From positions 62,001 through 126,000 of the forward strand of contig NZ_BGOW01000010.1 in the NCBI RefSeq assembly GCF_003851125.1: a stretch of 64,000 nucleotides of DNA. The letters run 5' to 3'. Positions within the stretch are counted from its first letter, which is position 1. Every line of letters starts with the position of its first letter. Origin of the DNA: Sulfuriferula multivorans (GTDB lineage: Bacteria > Pseudomonadota > Gammaproteobacteria > Burkholderiales > Sulfuriferulaceae). Under the pieces are notes generated by a model that saw nothing but the letters and a program-made list of their open reading frames with translations, had not been told where the DNA came from and ran no database searches. Below, one piece after another: positions 47,231 through 55,236 of this stretch. Both the position numbers and the translations under genes were made by a program.

Positions 47231-47516
47231 AGCGGGTTCCGCTAAAATCAAATACACCAGCGAGCCTATCGAGGCCAAGGTTGTGCGGGACTTTCTCCCC
47301 CCGCCGGAAGAACTGGCGTTCCGCGAAGAAGGGGTAAAGGTCACCATTGCTTTAAGCAAGAAAAGTGTCGACTTTTTCAAGTCCGAGGCTTCAAAACACC
47401 ACACGCAGTATCAGCGCATGATTCGGAAGCTCATCGACACTTACGTGGATACTTATGCAGAACCCCTAACCCCTCGCCCGACACGGGCCGCTCGCAAGCC
47501 CGGTAGGGCGCAATAA
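47211..47516 (+). CDS. brnA: BrnA-type antitoxin with a REP-encoded C-terminus
   Basis: The 101-residue protein has a ribbon-helix-helix-like core: VKVTIALSKKSVDFFKSEASKH followed by YQRMIRKLIDTYVDTYAEP, usual for BrnA. ATG at 47211 lies inside brnT. The last codons CCC GGT AGG GCG CAA TAA are the start of a REP unit (47501-47532), so REP insertion set the end of the protein (PGRAQ). Loss or extension of the tail may not harm the DNA- and toxin-binding parts. Confidence 0.85.
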   Translation: MSTKTSKAGSAKIKYTSEPIEAKVVRDFLPPPEELAFREEGVKVTIALSKKSVDFFKSEASKHHTQYQRMIRKLIDTYVDTYAEPLTPRPTRAARKPGRAQ

Positions 47517-47532
47517 CTAGCGGGCTTGCGCC
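47507..47532. repeat. REP hairpin, copy 4, overlapping the brnA stop
   Basis: GGCGCAAT at 47507-47514 and a slightly degenerate right arm TTGCGCC at 47526-47532. It is followed by CGCCTCACCCCGCGATACTGCCGG, the segment that precedes both RAYT genes, and then an ATG without RAYT sequence, as if a transposase gene were lost. Confidence 0.82.
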
Positions 47533-47610
47533 GAACGCCTCACCCCGCGATACTGCCGGAATGCGAGAATGGAGCCGGAACAATCATGCATAACATGAAA
47601 AAATCAGTTA

Positions 47611-47722
47611 GCCACAGAGAACACGAGTTCACAGAGGCGCTGGGGTTCGCAGGGAGGGGTGTTTTGTCGCCCAACACGCATAACGATTGGCTGCCGTAAA
47701 TATTCTCTGTGCCCTCTGTGGC
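47611..47722. repeat. CACAGAG-family inverted-repeat element
   Basis: Left arm begins GCCACAGAGAACACG (47611-47636), right arm CTCTGTGCCCTCTGTGGC (47705-47722). It lies between the REP copy 4 and the histidine kinase gene. Confidence 0.78.
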
Positions 47723-47772
47723 TTGAATTGCGATTTTCAGGATGAATGGTCTCAAGATTATGGTGTCGCTAA

Positions 47773-49494
47773 TTGACTGAACAAGCCGCAAAGCCCGTGT
47801 CGACGCGTTTCCGCCTCGCCACTCAGCTGCCCGACATCCATCCCAACCTCTGGCTTGGATTGATGTTGCTGATGCTGCATTTTTCTGTGGTGTTCGGTAA
47901 CGACGCTTACTGGACCCGCCCCTTTTTGCTTGCGCATTACGGTTTGTTTCTGCTCTGGCAACCCCTGGTTGGCGGAGACAAGAAGCTGGATCCCCGTATT
48001 GCCGCGCTGATTTTCGCTGCGGCGATGCTGCTGGTGTTCTGGAGCTGGTGGATACTGGCGTTGTGGGTGGCGGTATTGATCGGCCTGGTGGGTTCCAATG
48101 CCACCAGCGTCGAGTCGCGCCCCCAGCGCCTGGTTTATCTGCTGGCGCTGACCTACCTGCTCGCCCTGTTGCTGGCCTGGGTCATGCCGCACGTATTCAG
48201 TACCAATCAGTTGCACTCGGCAGTGGCGGTCGTCGTGCGTTACGGGCTGATTCCACTGCCGCTGGCGATCGTGCTGATTCGTCCCGGTGCACGACAGGTG
48301 CAGCAGATCAGCGTGGTGGATTTGTTCTACGGCTTGATGTTGTTCCTGATGGTGCTGGTGTTGGTGCTGGGCAGCTTTGCGGTGGTTGCGGTGACGCAAA
48401 CCGATTATCTGATCGCGCTGGCCGAGATGCTGATTGCAATGGCCATGCTGCTGGTGGTGCTGAGCTGGCTGTGGAATCCGCGCGCCGGGTTTGGCGGGCT
48501 GAGCCAGTTGCTATCGCGATACCTGTTATCGGTCGGGCTGCCGTTCGAACAATGGATACAGCACCTCGCGCGGCAGGCAGAATATCAGCACGACCCCGAG
48601 GCATTTATCCGCGCTGCGGTGGCCAGTCTCGACGACCTGCCCTGGCTGGCAGGCGGAAGCTGGGCCACTGCCAAAAGCAGCAGCAATTTTGGCACGCAGA
48701 CAGCGCATGTGCTCAACTTCACTTACCACGGACTGGAACTCCACTGGTACACCCAACGCCCGATTTCACCTGCGCTGCAAATTCATGCCAGTCTGCTGTC
48801 GCAGTTGCTCGGTTATTTTTATCAGGCCAAATTGCGCGAGCAGAAATTGCAGCACAACGCTTACACCCAGGCGATTTATGAGACCGGCGCGCGCCTCACG
48901 CATGATGTCAAGAATCTGCTGCAATCCATGAAGACCCTGGTGGCCGCCGCGCAGAACAGCGACCCGGAACAAGCCGAAGCACTGCAAGCCCTGATGCAGC
49001 GCCAGTTGCCGCAAATGACCCAACGCCTGCAAGGCACCCTGGACAAGTTAAAAGCCCCGCAGCAGGCCGACGACAGCCTGATCGGCGCCGCCCTGTGGTG
49101 GGAACGCGTGCTGCAGCACTATGCGCGCGACAACATCGAATTCGTCATGCATCCTGCCGCCCTCGGCTGTTCACTGCCGCAGGACCTGTTCGACAGCGTG
49201 CTCGACAATTTGCTTGGCAACGCGCTACGCAAGCGCCAGGAAGATAAATCGGTCAGCATCAGCGTGCGTCTGGAATGCGCGGAGCAGATCACGTTGAGCG
49301 TATGTGATAGTGGCGAGGCGGCACCCGATGCGGTGGCGGCGCATCTGTTCGATGCCCCGGTAGGTTCGGAACATGGTCTGGGGATAGGCCTGTACCAGGC
49401 TGGGAAGCAAGCGGCACAACTTGGCTACATGCTGCGGCTGGCGAGTAATCGGGATGGTGAAGTATGCTTTACGCTGAGCAATCAGTCGCAGTAA
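47773..49494 (+). CDS. Membrane sensor histidine kinase (PrsK-like)
   Basis: The 573-residue protein has about seven or eight hydrophobic segments in residues 25-240. A cytoplasmic sensory part (about 275-360) and a kinase core follow: ARLTHDVKNLLQSMKTL carries the phospho-acceptor His, DSVLDNLLGNAL is the N box, VCDSGEAAPD G1 and GSEHGLGIGLYQAG G2. The layout recalls PrsK kinases of PEP-CTERM systems. An in-frame stop lies directly before the TTG at 47773, the only reasonable start; no Shine-Dalgarno is clear. No response regulator is adjacent; the NtrC-class regulator at 62667-64000 is a candidate partner, by inference. Confidence 0.87.
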   Translation: MTEQAAKPVSTRFRLATQLPDIHPNLWLGLMLLMLHFSVVFGNDAYWTRPFLLAHYGLFLLWQPLVGGDKKLDPRIAALIFAAAMLLVFWSWWILALWVAVLIGLVGSNATSVESRPQRLVYLLALTYLLALLLAWVMPHVFSTNQLHSAVAVVVRYGLIPLPLAIVLIRPGARQVQQISVVDLFYGLMLFLMVLVLVLGSFAVVAVTQTDYLIALAEMLIAMAMLLVVLSWLWNPRAGFGGLSQLLSRYLLSVGLPFEQWIQHLARQAEYQHDPEAFIRAAVASLDDLPWLAGGSWATAKSSSNFGTQTAHVLNFTYHGLELHWYTQRPISPALQIHASLLSQLLGYFYQAKLREQKLQHNAYTQAIYETGARLTHDVKNLLQSMKTLVAAAQNSDPEQAEALQALMQRQLPQMTQRLQGTLDKLKAPQQADDSLIGAALWWERVLQHYARDNIEFVMHPAALGCSLPQDLFDSVLDNLLGNALRKRQEDKSVSISVRLECAEQITLSVCDSGEAAPDAVAAHLFDAPVGSEHGLGIGLYQAGKQAAQLGYMLRLASNRDGEVCFTLSNQSQ

Positions 49495-49510
49495 AACCTA
49501 AGTCCGGTAG

Positions 49511-49537
49511 GGCGCAATAACCGAAGGGCATTGCGCC
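49511..49537. repeat. REP hairpin, copy 5 (upstream of RAYT 2)
   Basis: GGCGCAAT at 49511-49518 and ATTGCGCC at 49530-49537 in the same orientation as copy 1, 28 bases before the RAYT pseudogene ATG. Confidence 0.9.
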
Positions 49538-49565
49538 GCATGTCTCACCCCGCGATACTGCCGGC

Positions 49566-50095
49566 ATGCCTGATTATCGTCGCGCCTGGCATCCGGGCGG
49601 CACTTTTTTTTCACCGTCAACCTGCTGCAACGGTACGGCAATGACTTGCTGACCCAGCATGTCGATGTGCTGCGCGAGGTGGTTCGTTCGGTACGAAAAC
49701 GTCATCCGTTCCGGATTCACGGCTGGGTGGTATTGCCAGATCACTTGCATTGCGTGATTGAACTGCCGCCCGGGGATGCGGATTTCGCGACGCGATGGCG
49801 CTTGATCAAGATGGGGTTTTCCAAGGCGCTTCCCCGTACCGAGAGGCTATCTAAGGCGCGCGCCGCACGCGGTGAGCGGGGTATCTGGCAGCGGCGCTAT
49901 TGGGAACACCTGATCCGGGACGAGGCGGACTTTCGGGCGCACATGGACTATGTGCATATCAATCCGCTGAAACACGGCCTGGTCAAACGCGTAGCGGATT
50001 GGCCTTACTCGACGTTTCACCGGCTGGTGTCGGAAGGCGTTTATCCGCGAGACTGGGCGGGCGGGGATGAGGATGGCGTGGGTTATGTAGATTGA
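49566..50095 (+). pseudogene. RAYT transposase copy 2, single-base frameshift
   Basis: The sequence is closely similar to RAYT copy 1. After GGCGGCACT the first copy reads TATTTTTTCACC, while here an A is missing, leaving a run of eight T (about 49604-49611). The frame hits a TGA about 40 bases later. Downstream, the [17 protein letters not shown] and [16 protein letters not shown] motifs are intact in the other frame. Polymerase or ribosome slippage on the T run could restore some product. A three-base loss near the C-terminus is harmless. REP hairpins flank it at 49511-49537 and 50103-50129. Confidence 0.9.
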
Positions 50096-50102
50096 CTCAT
50101 GC

Positions 50103-50129
50103 GGCGCAATGCCCTTCGGTTATTGCGCC
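50103..50129. repeat. REP hairpin, copy 6 (downstream of RAYT 2, inverted)
   Basis: GGCGCAAT at 50103-50110 and ATTGCGCC at 50122-50129, opposite in orientation to copy 5 and 7 bases after the pseudogene stop. Confidence 0.9.
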
Positions 50130-50155
50130 CTACGCGTTGCAGAGTTTCGGAAAGC

Positions 50156-50443
50156 TCAAGCCGCCTCAAGCTCGACATGCACACGGCAGCCGAGTGCGGT
50201 AGCGATGTTCACCAGCGCATCGAGCGAGAAACGCGAAATACGGCCACGCTGCAAATCGCTGATGCGCGGTTGAGTCACACCGCAACGTTTCGCCGCCTCA
50301 ACCTGCGTCCAGCCGTTTTCTTCAATGAGCGCGGTGATCTTGTCCATCAGTTCGGAGCGAACCCGCAAGTTCGCCGCTTCCTCGGGCGTATCGGCAATCG
50401 CATCCCACACGCTGGCGTAGCTTTCGGTCTTGGGCTTGCTCAT
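50156..50443 (-). CDS. XRE-family HTH antitoxin
   Basis: The 95-residue protein has a helix-turn-helix in its second half: GWTQVEAAKRCGVTQPRISDLQRGRISRFSLDALVNIATALG. This resembles HigA/NadS-type antitoxins that pair with Gp49-like toxins. Its start overlaps the toxin stop by four bases. It should neutralise the toxin and repress their promoter. Confidence 0.87.
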   Translation of the reverse strand: MSKPKTESYASVWDAIADTPEEAANLRVRSELMDKITALIEENGWTQVEAAKRCGVTQPRISDLQRGRISRFSLDALVNIATALGCRVHVELEAA

Positions 50444-50766
50444 TTCTCACCTCTCATCAGTTGGGCGAAGCGCACCTTCGCGATGTCGATATCTCGTTTC
50501 GATGTGGCTTGCGTCTTCTTCTGAAAAGCATGAAGAACATACACCGCATCGGTCAGACGTGCCGTGTAAATCACCCGGAACGTGCCTGCGTCATCCCATA
50601 TTCGTATTTCTTCGACCCCTTTGCCAATTGACGGCATCGGTTTGAAATCATCCGCTTGCTTGCCGCGCTGTACCTTGTCCAACTGACGTCCCGCATCCTG
50701 CCTTGCGTCGCCCGGGAAATCGCGCAGACTTTTAAGGGAGTCACCGAGGAATTGCACAGGTTTCAT
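50440..50766 (-). CDS. Phage-derived Gp49-like (RelE-superfamily) toxin
   Basis: The 108-residue protein matches the Gp49-like/DUF891 toxins: FLGDSLKSLRDFPGDARQDAG, then KPMPSIGKGVEEIRIWDDAGTFRVIYTARL, and VYVLHAFQKKTQATSKRDIDIAK. The VLHAFxKKT segment is diagnostic. ATG at 50766 starts the conserved region; the longer frame upstream is not family-like. Toxin precedes antitoxin. It marks the right end of the island next to the pilus operon. Confidence 0.9.
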   Translation of the reverse strand: MKPVQFLGDSLKSLRDFPGDARQDAGRQLDKVQRGKQADDFKPMPSIGKGVEEIRIWDDAGTFRVIYTARLTDAVYVLHAFQKKTQATSKRDIDIAKVRFAQLMRGEK

Positions 50767-50866
50767 GAGGCAATTATATCTGTTTGGATATGGTGCACAA
50801 GGGCTGCGTGATGCAGCTGATAAGTAACCGTGAAGGTTTACGCTGGGCAATCAGCCGCAGTAAAAC

Positions 50867-51631
50867 CTATGGCAACTTGCCGGCAGCGACCATGCGATTG
50901 TAGAGGATGTTGGGGGAAATCCAGACAACCATGTCGTCGAATTCACCGCCGACTGTCGCGGCTGTGCCAGCTGGGGCTGGAGTGCGGCTAAAGTAGGTGA
51001 GAGAACCAGAGGTTATATTCTGGTTTTCGTCCAGATTGCTGGCTGGCACACTGCTTTGGGCAATGAAATCGGCACTCAGCGCACCGTAACCATTCTTGCC
51101 TAGCGAAAACACAGTCGCCGGTATTGTTGAGCTGATCGTGACTATTGTTCCGGTTGTATCGCGAGTCTGAATAGTGATCGTATTAGTTGAGTTAAGTGAT
51201 GTGGTATCCAGCGTAAAGGGGTTGCTGGTATCGGCAAATTTTGTAGCGACTGCGTACCGGATTAAATTATTCCAGGCGTCCTTGTTATTTACACCTAACG
51301 TAACCCAGGGAATATAGCCTGTTGCAATGCCATACGTAGAAAGCCCGCATTTCGTATTCAGGTTTGCGTTGCCATCCGGTATTCCAGCAGAGACAGTGGA
51401 TGGGCAGGGCAACACGCCGTGAGTCAACGTATAGCCAATCAGGGCTTCTCTGATTTCATCCAGTGTTCTTTGAGTTTCAGCCCGCTGGCGCTGCTCAATC
51501 TGGGCGCCGAGCGGCACCAGCGCGCCACCAACGACTAGCGTGAGAATAATCAGCACGATAGCCATTTCGATGAGCGTAAAGCCTCGTGCGGATAGTAGCG
51601 GAAACGAGAGAACGGGGGCTGACTTGGACAT
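50867..51631 (-). CDS. Prepilin-like minor pilin, LPCP type
   Basis: The 254-residue protein has a class III prepilin leader (cut in ARG before FTLIEMAIVLIILTLVVGG), with Glu5. The region DEIREALIGYTLTHGVLPCPS matches a motif also present in the next protein (ALIGW..GQLPCPE). The rest is Thr/Ser-rich, with few cysteines. It is the last gene of the MSHA-like operon and starts two bases after the upstream pilin-like gene. Probably a minor pilin; exact Msh homologue not assignable. Confidence 0.82.
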   Translation of the reverse strand: MSKSAPVLSFPLLSARGFTLIEMAIVLIILTLVVGGALVPLGAQIEQRQRAETQRTLDEIREALIGYTLTHGVLPCPSTVSAGIPDGNANLNTKCGLSTYGIATGYIPWVTLGVNNKDAWNNLIRYAVATKFADTSNPFTLDTTSLNSTNTITIQTRDTTGTIVTISSTIPATVFSLGKNGYGALSADFIAQSSVPASNLDENQNITSGSLTYFSRTPAPAGTAATVGGEFDDMVVWISPNILYNRMVAAGKLP

Positions 51632-51633
51632 AA

Positions 51634-52587
51634 TTAGAGACAGGTAATAATGCCTGTCTGCCCGGATGCTGTGCTGGCGGTACAGTAAAGCGGCAAAACA
51701 AGTTGCGCCAAATTGCTGTTGGGGGTTGTATAGCTCACCACGGTGTCCCAGCGATTGTTGATCAGCATGTTTTTTGTGTAGGTGTCGAAATTTAATTGAT
51801 CGTAATCAAGAGGGCTGGAAGGGTAAGCCGGAGAGGGTAAATTGTTTGCATAATAATAGCGCAAGCCCATGATGGGCGTGCTAGTGGTGCCAATGATGGT
51901 ATTGGCGATGCGCCGTTCCACCACGGAAAACAGGTCGTGATGTGTCACGGCTAGTAATTTATCGTTGAAAGTGCCTGCTGGACCCTGGGTCACGAATTGA
52001 TTGTCACCGTCATTGTTGCTGCCTTCCAGGTAATTACTGATGAGCGGCGGTGAGGTGGCTGTTGGAATGGGACGCACCTGCCCGGAAAGAGGCGGCCCTG
52101 GTGAGAAAATAATAGCTACAGCGCTATTTGGCACGCCATCAACTGTCAGCTGTGCTTGAGAAACGCCGCTATTGATAGGAGGGACGCGGAAGCCATTGGA
52201 AATGACGTACCATAATTTTTCATCGTAACCATCGCGAATGTCTCCCACTTTCAAGGTCTTCCATGGTAGGCGACCAATTGCGGGAAGCGTACATGAACTG
52301 GCAGCTGTTCCTTCATTGGGCGAGCCTATAAGACTCAAATCTTCAGGACAGGGGAGTTGTCCGGGTGTGTAATTACTAGTATTGCTTGAACGCGAAGCTG
52401 ACCACCCGATCAACGCTGTCTTCGCCTCCGCCAGCGCGGCTGCGGTCTTCTTGTCCCGCTCATTCTGTATTGCCGAACTCGACAGCATGCCGACGAACAG
52501 GGTTATCGCGAGGACGCCCAGCGCAATCACCAGCAGGATCAGCAAAGCGCCGCGTTGCTGCCTGGGCAGGGAGGGCGGGGTGCGCAT
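51634..52587 (-). CDS. Pilin-like membrane-anchored protein, LPCP type
   Basis: The 317-residue protein has an N-terminal helix (ALLILLVIALGVLAITLFVGML) preceded by RQQRG, a possible prepilin cleavage site without the Phe/Glu5 signature. Then TALIGWSASRSS and PGQLPCPEDL, similar to the neighbouring pilin. It resembles PilX/MshP-like accessory pilins. It starts two bases after the MshK-like gene. Role in pilus assembly inferred from context. Confidence 0.75.
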   Translation of the reverse strand: MRTPPSLPRQQRGALLILLVIALGVLAITLFVGMLSSSAIQNERDKKTAAALAEAKTALIGWSASRSSNTSNYTPGQLPCPEDLSLIGSPNEGTAASSCTLPAIGRLPWKTLKVGDIRDGYDEKLWYVISNGFRVPPINSGVSQAQLTVDGVPNSAVAIIFSPGPPLSGQVRPIPTATSPPLISNYLEGSNNDGDNQFVTQGPAGTFNDKLLAVTHHDLFSVVERRIANTIIGTTSTPIMGLRYYYANNLPSPAYPSSPLDYDQLNFDTYTKNMLINNRWDTVVSYTTPNSNLAQLVLPLYCTASTASGQTGIITCL

Positions 52588-52589
52588 GA

Positions 52590-53090
52590 TTAGTGTTCGC
52601 TGGCGGCGGGCGGCTGGGCCGAGTCGCCCTCATTGGATGAGTCGCCGGGTGCGTCATCGCCGTCCGGCAACGGGCTGCGTTGCGTTTTACGTGCGGCGGG
52701 AACGGCGGATTGCACGGTTGGCACTGCGGGAGCCGGGCGCTCGTAGGGTTCGAGTATCCGGCCATACTGGGTGTTGAATTCCTGGCCCGGTTTGAGCGCC
52801 GGGATGGCGGGCAGCTTGAGCTTGCCCGGCGTACCTGACGCAGGCTGCATTCGGCGCGGTTGGCCGTTTATCCAGAAGGTGGTGCTGCCGTCGCTGCGCG
52901 CCACATAGCCGTTGTAGACCGTATCTCCCGCGTCGGGGACGGTGTCTGCAGGGGAGGGTGTGCCGCGATTGCGCCCGGCCTCGATCTGGGCGCGCTGGGC
53001 CGGGGTGTAGAACAGGCGTCCTGACAGGCTGGTGGCGTATGCCGGACTCACCAGGCCGAACAGCAGCAGACTGAAGACATACTTCTTCAT
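52590..53090 (-). CDS. Periplasmic MshK/PilP-like protein
   Basis: The 166-residue protein has a signal peptide (FSLLLFGLVSPAYATS), a small domain with LFYTPAQRAQIEAGRNRG, TVYNGYVARSDGSTTFWINGQPRRM and GQEFNTQYGRILEPY, and a disordered tail. The NGYVxRSDG...WINGQ pattern is common in MshK/PilP/GspC-type periplasmic links between the inner complex and the secretin. ATG at 53090 overlaps the upstream stop (ATGA) and has GGAG upstream. Confidence 0.72.
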   Translation of the reverse strand: MKKYVFSLLLFGLVSPAYATSLSGRLFYTPAQRAQIEAGRNRGTPSPADTVPDAGDTVYNGYVARSDGSTTFWINGQPRRMQPASGTPGKLKLPAIPALKPGQEFNTQYGRILEPYERPAPAVPTVQSAVPAARKTQRSPLPDGDDAPGDSSNEGDSAQPPAASEH

Positions 53091-53704
53091 GGTGCACTCC
53101 CGCCGGGTAAGCTGGGGCTCAAGGTATACCAGGCGAAGCTGCATTGCGTTTGCAGTTGCGGGTCGCCCGGGCTGGGCAGTTGAATACTGCCGCGCTTCAG
53201 TTCGCAGTCGCGCACACCCAGAATGCCGTTGGGTTGACTGGCCAGGAGGTCGATCAGCCGCGCCAGATCGTTTTCGTCGAATAGCTGGCCGGTCAGATGG
53301 ACAGGCGCTTCATGCAATACCATCGTGCCGACATCGACCGGCACCACGCCGGTGTAGGCTTGCTGCGGGCCGATGCTGAACTTCAGGTCGCGGATGGCGA
53401 GACGGCGCCCGGCATCGGCCAGTGCGTCGCGCCATGCAAGGCGTTGATCGGGGCCGATAAAGCCGCGTGTTTGCAGGGCGTGGTAGGCGTCCAGGTATTG
53501 CTGCACCAGGTCTTTTTCGCTGCCGGATTGCGACAGCTTGCGCTGCGCTTCGTTGAGCGCCATTTGCAACTGTCCCAGGCGTTGCTGGGCGGCCTGTTCG
53601 GCTTGCAGCGCGTAGTGCACCAGCAACACGCCCAGCACGACGGCCATCAACAATGCGAGTAGCGCCAGACGCGCAGCTTTGAGATTTTCCAGCACTACTT
53701 TCAT
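53087..53704 (-). CDS. PilO/MshJ-like inner-membrane protein
   Basis: The 205-residue protein has one N-terminal helix (LALLALLMAVVLGVLLVHYAL), a coiled coil (about 35-80) and a small ferredoxin-like domain. This is the pattern of PilO/GspM/MshJ, which make the inner-membrane alignment complex with PilN/MshI. Sequence identity to named families is modest by eye, so the assignment relies on layout and position. It overlaps both neighbours by four bases. Confidence 0.75.
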   Translation of the reverse strand: MKVVLENLKAARLALLALLMAVVLGVLLVHYALQAEQAAQQRLGQLQMALNEAQRKLSQSGSEKDLVQQYLDAYHALQTRGFIGPDQRLAWRDALADAGRRLAIRDLKFSIGPQQAYTGVVPVDVGTMVLHEAPVHLTGQLFDENDLARLIDLLASQPNGILGVRDCELKRGSIQLPSPGDPQLQTQCSFAWYTLSPSLPGGSAP

Positions 53705-55236
53705 TGCGTTGGTCTCATGAGCAGTTTGAGCTTGAAACGCGCGTTCGGCGCGTTGCTGCCGGTGCGCAGGGATTCATCCAGCGTGGTAGTCGGGTCGGTG
53801 TTTATCGGCAAAGCCAGAGTTTGTACTTCGGCAACGCCGGGGTCGCTGCGCAAGGTGGCGGCAAAATGTTCGATGCTGGCTAATGCAGCTTTATAGTCAC
53901 CCTGGAAGGGAGTGACTTCGCCTTCGAAATACAAGGCGCGCAAAACCGGAACGGTCGTTTTTCCTGTGGCAGAAGGTTGCGGTGTGGTGCTATCGGCGCC
54001 GTCGTGATCGATCCAGTGCAGGCGCAGGACTGCAATCTCGGGAACCGCCTCCAGCGCCTGGCTGACACGGGCGAAATCGCTCATGGGTCGAGGTGCGGCA
54101 TACAACGCGCGTGCGGTCTCGACAACACGTTTCAGGTTTTGCGGCGACGTGGGCGCTTGCGGAAGCGCCAGTTGTACTGCGCGATACAGGCCGGCTTGTT
54201 TCTGGATGCGATCCTGGGTGATCAGGCGTTGCTGTTCGAGATCATGCTGGCGTGCGAAAAGATAGCCGCTCAAGGCGAGTGTGGTCACTAGCACGGCAAA
54301 AGCCGCCGTGTAAAGTCTATGCCGCAACAGCAAATGCGCATAACCGCGGGTATAGGTGGCAGGAGCCAAATTGACCGCTGCGCGTCTGCGCCCCAATACG
54401 GCCAGATACGTCACATCTACCGTCTTGTGGAGCAGCGACTCGTCCACGCCGGCCTGTTTTGCCAATGCGGCGGAACCGACTGTCTGGCTGATGAGATTTT
54501 TGTTCTCGTTGTTGATATCGCGGCACAGGCTGGTGTAACTGTTTCCCGGATCGAGAACATATACCGCAAGCTGCGCGTCACGCGGCATCAGGCGCTGACT
54601 GTTCAGATACAGATCGGTTTTGTTGATCTCGCTGGCGATATCCGGAGCGCGGCCATCGGTGCTTTCCGGTGCGGTAAGACGCGAGAAACGCAGATTGCCA
54701 TGTTCGAAATAAGACAGGCGCAAGCCGCCGCTATGCTCGGATACGAGCAGGACATGGGGCTCGGCGGGTCCGATACGCTGCAACAAGACGTGGCTGATGG
54801 CGGGCAATACGGTCAGCTCCGCCAGATGCACGCCATGCTGGTGCAGCAAATCCAGCCATGGGCGTACCGCATCGTGATTACTCAGGATGATGAACAGGTA
54901 ACGATCATCATGGCGTCCGCTGGTTTCGCGACCTTGCGGCCAGGCGGCGCTAAACAGTGCATTGCGGCTGACCTGGCGCAGGCGGCGTTCCAGCATCTCG
55001 CGCCGCGCACTGCCGATGACGTGGGGCAGCGTTTCCAGGCGGTAGTCCTCGTCCACGCTATCCACCATCACCGATACCGGGCTGCCTTTAAATATTTGCA
55101 GCGTGGCGGCAAAGGCGCGCCGTCCGCCTTCGTCAGCGTCGAATTGTCCGATCAGGCGCAGTTTGCCGGCACGCCGGCAGGCGACCGTGATATTCCAGGC
55201 GCACACATAAACCAGCAGTTGCGAGGTGAATATCAT
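53701..55236 (-). CDS. MshI/PilM-PilN-like alignment-complex protein
   Basis: The 511-residue protein has an N-terminal actin-like part (about 1-290) and a C-terminal membrane part: helix LYTAAFAVLVTTLALSGYLFA near 310-332, a coiled coil, and a periplasmic domain to the end. It thus appears to combine PilM-like and PilN-like halves, as in GspL or MshI-like proteins. It contacts the platform protein and the ATPase. Overlaps of four bases with both neighbours support one operon. Confidence 0.75.
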   Translation of the reverse strand: MIFTSQLLVYVCAWNITVACRRAGKLRLIGQFDADEGGRRAFAATLQIFKGSPVSVMVDSVDEDYRLETLPHVIGSARREMLERRLRQVSRNALFSAAWPQGRETSGRHDDRYLFIILSNHDAVRPWLDLLHQHGVHLAELTVLPAISHVLLQRIGPAEPHVLLVSEHSGGLRLSYFEHGNLRFSRLTAPESTDGRAPDIASEINKTDLYLNSQRLMPRDAQLAVYVLDPGNSYTSLCRDINNENKNLISQTVGSAALAKQAGVDESLLHKTVDVTYLAVLGRRRAAVNLAPATYTRGYAHLLLRHRLYTAAFAVLVTTLALSGYLFARQHDLEQQRLITQDRIQKQAGLYRAVQLALPQAPTSPQNLKRVVETARALYAAPRPMSDFARVSQALEAVPEIAVLRLHWIDHDGADSTTPQPSATGKTTVPVLRALYFEGEVTPFQGDYKAALASIEHFAATLRSDPGVAEVQTLALPINTDPTTTLDESLRTGSNAPNARFKLKLLMRPTQ

